Positions 5,820-8,517 of a DNA stretch of 8,517 nt are shown here, piece after piece. The notes beneath the pieces are model-generated. The model had not been told where the DNA came from. It made no database searches and worked only from the letters and a program-made list of their open reading frames with translations. Source of the DNA: an uncultured Elusimicrobium sp. (GTDB taxonomy: Bacteria > Elusimicrobiota > Elusimicrobia > Elusimicrobiales > Elusimicrobiaceae). The first letter of the stretch is position 1; the number at the start of each line of letters is the position of its first letter. The translations under genes and the position numbers were made by a program. The stretch spans positions 1-8,517 of the forward strand of contig CACXHA010000073.1 of NCBI GenBank assembly GCA_902767385.1, given 5' to 3'.

Positions 5820-7007
5820 ATGAAAAAACTATTATTAATTGTAACGGGCCTTTGTATCTTGGCCTTACCGTCCCAAGCGGCCATGAATTTTTACCGCGCC
5901 CCTAACGGACAAATTATCATAGAAGCCGATGACTGCCAAAGCGCATCGCACTTAATAAGTTTGATAACCCCCGATGACCCACCCGGTGGAGCCTCTCAAC
6001 AAGAAGAGGACGATAATACCCCCGATAATACCACCCCCGACACTGCGCAAGGGGACCAACCCGCTATCCCAGTGCAAGAAGGTGCGCAAACCATTATTAA
6101 CGCGCTGGTTGGAGACGACCCGGACCCGCAAGAGAAAAGATCTTATCAGAGAAGTCCCGATGATACGAAAAAACTGATGACTATTGATAATTTTAATGAA
6201 TATCAAGAAGCCCTGCTTACGTTTGTGCGTGACGTAAACTGGAAAACGGGGTTGCATTTGACTTGGCGTGACTTGAGCTTTTTTCACCGCTTAAGAATGG
6301 TCTGTTCCGGGGTAAACAAAATGACTAAACCCGTCCGGATTAATTTAGAATCTTACACCGGCAGTTTAGACAACACCATTGAAACGGCTTCGGATAAAAT
6401 TGTGGATCAATTGGCCCAAGCGGCGCGCAATCAGTCGTTTTCGGCGATGTCCAAATTATCCATTGTAGGGTTGGTGGACGCGGTGGACCAAGTTAATCCG
6501 TTTATCTTGTTGGCTATTGACGAAGAAACCTACAATAAAATGGTAGAAAGAGAACCCAAAGTGCAAACCCTTTTTGAAAACATGTACACCTTCTTCAAAA
6601 TTCGTTCGGTACTGCTGGGTACGGAGTACAATAGCAGTATCAAAGACTTAATTGAAGTGTCTAAATTAGGCAAAGGCGATTACTTTAAAACGTGGGAAGT
6701 GTTGTCCAAATATGCCAAAAACATATTGGCGTTGGACCGCGCCGGCAAAGTAACTTCCAAAGATGAGAAAGAAACGCATGTGTGGCGTTTAAGTAGTAGC
6801 ATGAACTACATTAAAGAACATGTACGCATTGAAAAACGCGCGGCGGAGTTGGCCGCCAAAGACCCCAATAATGCATCTTTGATAAAAGCAGTAAAACAGG
6901 GCCCCAAGAAAAAACCGTCTTTAGATGACAAGGCCAGAAAACTGCTTGAAAAAAGTACCCAGGAAGAGATTAAACAGTTAATCCAAAAATATATTATTAA
7001 AGAGTAA
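5820..7007 (+). CDS. Secreted or periplasmic protein of unknown function
   Basis: 395-aa protein I cannot assign to a family. It has a clear Sec signal peptide (MKKLLLIVTGLCILALPSQA, cleavage about 20/21), no lipobox and no later membrane segment, so it should be released to the periplasm or outside. After a short N-terminal piece (21-49) comes an acidic Pro/Thr/Asp/Gln-rich linker (about 50-82), then a mostly helical, charged domain (about 117-345) and a Lys-rich C-terminus (about 360-395) with GPKKKPSLDDKARKLLEKS. The mature part has two cysteines (39, 162), which could pair. It has its own TATAAT promoter and a strong terminator 18 nt after its stop, so it is probably a single-gene unit. 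No catalytic motif is recognisable. Confidence 0.88.
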   Translation: MKKLLLIVTGLCILALPSQAAMNFYRAPNGQIIIEADDCQSASHLISLITPDDPPGGASQQEEDDNTPDNTTPDTAQGDQPAIPVQEGAQTIINALVGDDPDPQEKRSYQRSPDDTKKLMTIDNFNEYQEALLTFVRDVNWKTGLHLTWRDLSFFHRLRMVCSGVNKMTKPVRINLESYTGSLDNTIETASDKIVDQLAQAARNQSFSAMSKLSIVGLVDAVDQVNPFILLAIDEETYNKMVEREPKVQTLFENMYTFFKIRSVLLGTEYNSSIKDLIEVSKLGKGDYFKTWEVLSKYAKNILALDRAGKVTSKDEKETHVWRLSSSMNYIKEHVRIEKRAAELAAKDPNNASLIKAVKQGPKKKPSLDDKARKLLEKSTQEEIKQLIQKYIIKE

Positions 7008-7025
7008 GTTGGTTCATACATGCTC

Positions 7026-7053
7026 ACCCGCCACTTTTGGTGGCGGGTTTTTT
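7026..7053 (+). terminator. Strong Rho-independent terminator
   Basis: A perfect 9-bp GC-rich stem ACCCGCCAC (7026-7034) / GTGGCGGGT (7040-7048) with a 5-nt loop runs straight into six T's (7048-7053). It ends transcription of the 395-aa protein gene. Confidence 0.93.
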
Positions 7054-7130
7054 GTGCAAGAAAACTCTGTGCTAGGTGGGGGATGCGTCAAGGTTATACC
7101 GCTTTTAAAGGTGTCATAGAAAAAAGAGGT

Positions 7131-7161
7131 GTCATTCCCGAAATTTGTAGTCGGCAATCTC
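7131..7161 (+). repeat. Palindromic element, type B1 (TCCCGA stem)
   Basis: Stem ATTCCCGA (7134-7141) / TCGGCAAT (7151-7158) with one mismatch and a 9-nt loop, flanked by GTC and CTC. Same geometry as the elements at 899-1066. Confidence 0.75.
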
Positions 7162-7186
7162 ATCCGCATTTAAAGGGCATAAGGAG

Positions 7187-7270
7187 GAGATCCTGAATCT
7201 GTTTAATTAGACCCCGTATTACAACCTTACGGGGCTCGGCCCAAAGGTAATGGCCTCGGTTCAGGATGAC
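7187..7270 (-). repeat. Palindromic element, type C, with a second hairpin nested in its loop
   Basis: The outer arms, ATCCTGAA (7190-7197) and TTCAGGAT (7260-7267), are the same as in the 941-977 element, but the loop is 62 nt. Inside it lies CCCCGTA (7212-7218) / TACGGGG (7228-7234) with a 9-nt loop that reads AGGTTGTAA on the minus strand, 7/9 identical to the 941-977 loop (AGGTTGTTG). This looks like one element inside another. Confidence 0.75.
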
Positions 7271-7285
7271 CTTTTTTAAAGGAGA

Positions 7286-7316
7286 GGGATCCCCGACAAG
7301 GACACTCGGGGATGAC
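7286..7316 (-). repeat. Palindromic element, type B3 (CCCCGA stem)
   Basis: Stem ATCCCCGA (7289-7296) / TCGGGGAT (7306-7313), perfect 8 bp, with a 9-nt loop. On the minus strand it is flanked by GTC on the left and CCC on the right. Confidence 0.8.
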
Positions 7317-7332
7317 CTTTTGTAAAAAGATT

Positions 7333-7360
7333 AAAACCCCGCCTGTTAGGGCGGGGAAAA
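7333..7360 (-). terminator. Rho-independent terminator of the minus-strand protease gene
   Basis: Stem CCCCGCC (7337-7343) / GGCGGGG (7350-7356) with a 6-nt loop. Read on the minus strand it is followed by TTTT (complement of 7333-7336). It lies about 20 nt beyond the protease stop. The plus strand lacks a T tract after the stem, so termination is probably one-directional. Confidence 0.75.
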
Positions 7361-7375
7361 TACACAAACAAACTT

Positions 7376-8517
7376 TTATCTTTCAATACCTTCCGGCCTG
7401 CCGGGGAGGATTTGCTTAGTTGTTAGGTTGTACCAGTTTTCCCGACGGGTTTGCTCCGGCGAGGCGCGGTGTTCGTCTAAGCGGGTACCCTGTTGCGGTG
7501 TATACACCAACTCGGCCTTGCGGGAAGTTAATCCGATATAGACAGCTTGCGGGTGTTCGTGCAGGGCACGTAAAATGGTTGACTCCGAAAATTTATCTTC
7601 AAACTCGTGCCTAAATAACGAGTTTTTATTTGCATCAAACAATTCCACGTCCGCAATATATTCATCTACATTGAGCAGGGCCATTTTATGCCCACCTAAT
7701 TCCAAGGTGTATTGAGCTTGACCGTTGTTATAATAAGCTTCCACCAATTTGCGAATAAACTGTACGTGCGTACCATAACTGACGTCTTCTTTTTGACCTT
7801 TTATTTCTTTTCCAATGACCGAGCCCGTGTGAATCCCTTTGATTCGTCCGTACAAGTCTAGCAGAGGACTACCGCAAAACCCATAGCGGTCGCCCTCAAT
7901 GGCTTGATTGGTACGTACAGAAATCAAAGATTCAGCTGTTACAAAACGATCAATGGAAGTAGACGTACCGGCCGCATACCCGTAAGAAAACAATTGCTCT
8001 AACAGTTTGGCATTTTCCGGGGCCAACTCTAACGGGCGCACCATGCGCGTTATACTCGGGTCTAAGCGCACCAGCGTAATGTCCAACATACTGGGTGAAG
8101 TAACTTGAAGAAGCGTGGCCTTGGTTTCTATTTGTTCTCCGGTGGCGTGTTTGAAGTGAATCGGGAACTCCATGCCGTCTAATCCCAAAGAGAAGTCGGC
8201 AAAATGTTCTGTTTGGGGCAGGGAGTGACTGGGCACAATGCCAAAAATTTCTTCCTTGCCATTATAGTTTGTTTTAAACACAGTCACTGAATACCCAATA
8301 TCCGGGTCCCAAGAGTCGGGCGCAAACAATACACTCTTGCCGATACCGGTGTTAAATTCCAACTGACGCAATTTTTCCGTTCCCAATTTAATTTGTTCCC
8401 CTACCCGTTGCACTTTGGCAAGCGTAAGGTCACGCGCACTGGCGGAAGCTTGGGCCAACTCTCTTATTTGTTTTTGCGGGGCGGGGCGTGCCGATTTTTT
8501 AGCGGCGTTAACCGCGG
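7376..8517 (-). CDS. Chymotrypsin/V8-fold protease with a cysteine at the nucleophile position (5' end outside window)
   Basis: About 379 codons are visible; the frame runs open through the right edge, so the N-terminus and any signal peptide are missing. The trypsin-fold catalytic motifs occur in order: His in IVPSHSLP (codon 8225-8227), Asp in MLDITLVRLD (8081-8083), and GFCGSPLLD, where the GDSGSP-type serine is replaced by Cys (TGC, 7874-7876). Fifteen residues later GIHTGS places a His (7829-7831) where V8/glutamyl endopeptidases and viral 3C proteases have the S1-pocket His that selects Glu or Gln. An Ala/Lys-rich, coiled-coil-like stretch precedes the domain, and about 125 residues of unknown function follow it. 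TTG at 8456-8458 is not the start, since reading continues upstream without a stop. It could be a cysteine protease or an inactive homologue; the intact His and Asp favour activity. Confidence 0.85.
   Translation of the reverse strand, partial: AVNAAKKSARPAPQKQIRELAQASASARDLTLAKVQRVGEQIKLGTEKLRQLEFNTGIGKSVLFAPDSWDPDIGYSVTVFKTNYNGKEEIFGIVPSHSLPQTEHFADFSLGLDGMEFPIHFKHATGEQIETKATLLQVTSPSMLDITLVRLDPSITRMVRPLELAPENAKLLEQLFSYGYAAGTSTSIDRFVTAESLISVRTNQAIEGDRYGFCGSPLLDLYGRIKGIHTGSVIGKEIKGQKEDVSYGTHVQFIRKLVEAYYNNGQAQYTLELGGHKMALLNVDEYIADVELFDANKNSLFRHEFEDKFSESTILRALHEHPQAVYIGLTSRKAELVYTPQQGTRLDEHRASPEQTRRENWYNLTTKQILPGRPEGIER

Larger units (their letters stand above)
7054..7375. other. Intergenic stretch without a credible gene, rich in palindromic elements
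   Basis: This gap between two convergent genes holds three GTCAT-type palindromes (7131-7161, 7187-7270, 7286-7316), a short direct repeat AGGTGTCAT (7109-7117 and 7127-7135; the first may be the remnant of another element) and a minus-strand terminator. No RNA gene or conserved ORF is recognisable. Confidence 0.7.

Noticed and set aside
7083..7196. 37-codon frame starting after GGGGG
   Set aside because: Too short, runs through palindromic elements, has repeat-type peptide composition and lies just after a terminator.
8456..8458. TTG as the start codon of the minus-strand protease
   Set aside because: The same frame stays open upstream to the window edge with plausible coding sequence, so the true start is outside the window.

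Overview
The window looks like chromosome of a diderm (Gram-negative-type) bacterium. It encodes a minimal MlaE-MlaF-MlaD phospholipid transporter whose MlaD carries a C-terminal beta-rich domain, several proteins with Sec signal peptides, and a standard bacterial RadA. The short-gapped operon, the secreted orphans and the many small GTCAT...ATCTC palindromes would fit a lineage such as Elusimicrobiota. That placement is a guess from general resemblance; no rRNA or other phylogenetic marker is present.

Layout. Positions 1-5699 are one plus-strand gene train: the end of mlaE, then mlaF, a 178-nt gap filled with palindromic repeats, mlaD, radA (overlapping mlaD by 1 nt), a 200-aa signal-peptide protein with an internal Cys-pair duplication and a C-terminal anchor, a compact MFS-like permease, and a 112-aa four-helix membrane protein that overlaps the permease by 11 nt. 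A weak terminator (5723-5768) and a TATAAT promoter (5782-5787) separate this train from a 395-aa secreted protein of unknown function, which ends at a strong terminator (7026-7053). A 320-nt non-coding stretch with more palindromes follows. Last is a convergent minus-strand gene, cut by the window edge, for a chymotrypsin/V8-fold protease whose nucleophile position is cysteine.

How the genes fit together. MlaE (permease), MlaF (ATPase) and MlaD (MCE ring plus probable outer-membrane barrel) should form a trans-envelope lipid conduit that needs no separate MlaC or MlaA shuttle. RadA is a DNA recombination and branch-migration factor with no evident link to lipid transport. The three genes after radA look like their own envelope module: an anchored periplasmic Cys-rich protein, a transporter and a small polytopic partner. 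I do not recognise that module as a described system.

The points most worth a second look are the Ser-to-Cys exchange in the protease, a palindrome family with fixed geometry (8-bp stem, 9-nt loop) and covarying stems, the uncharacterised three-gene envelope module, and a G7 run where a one-base slip would fuse the permease to its small neighbour.
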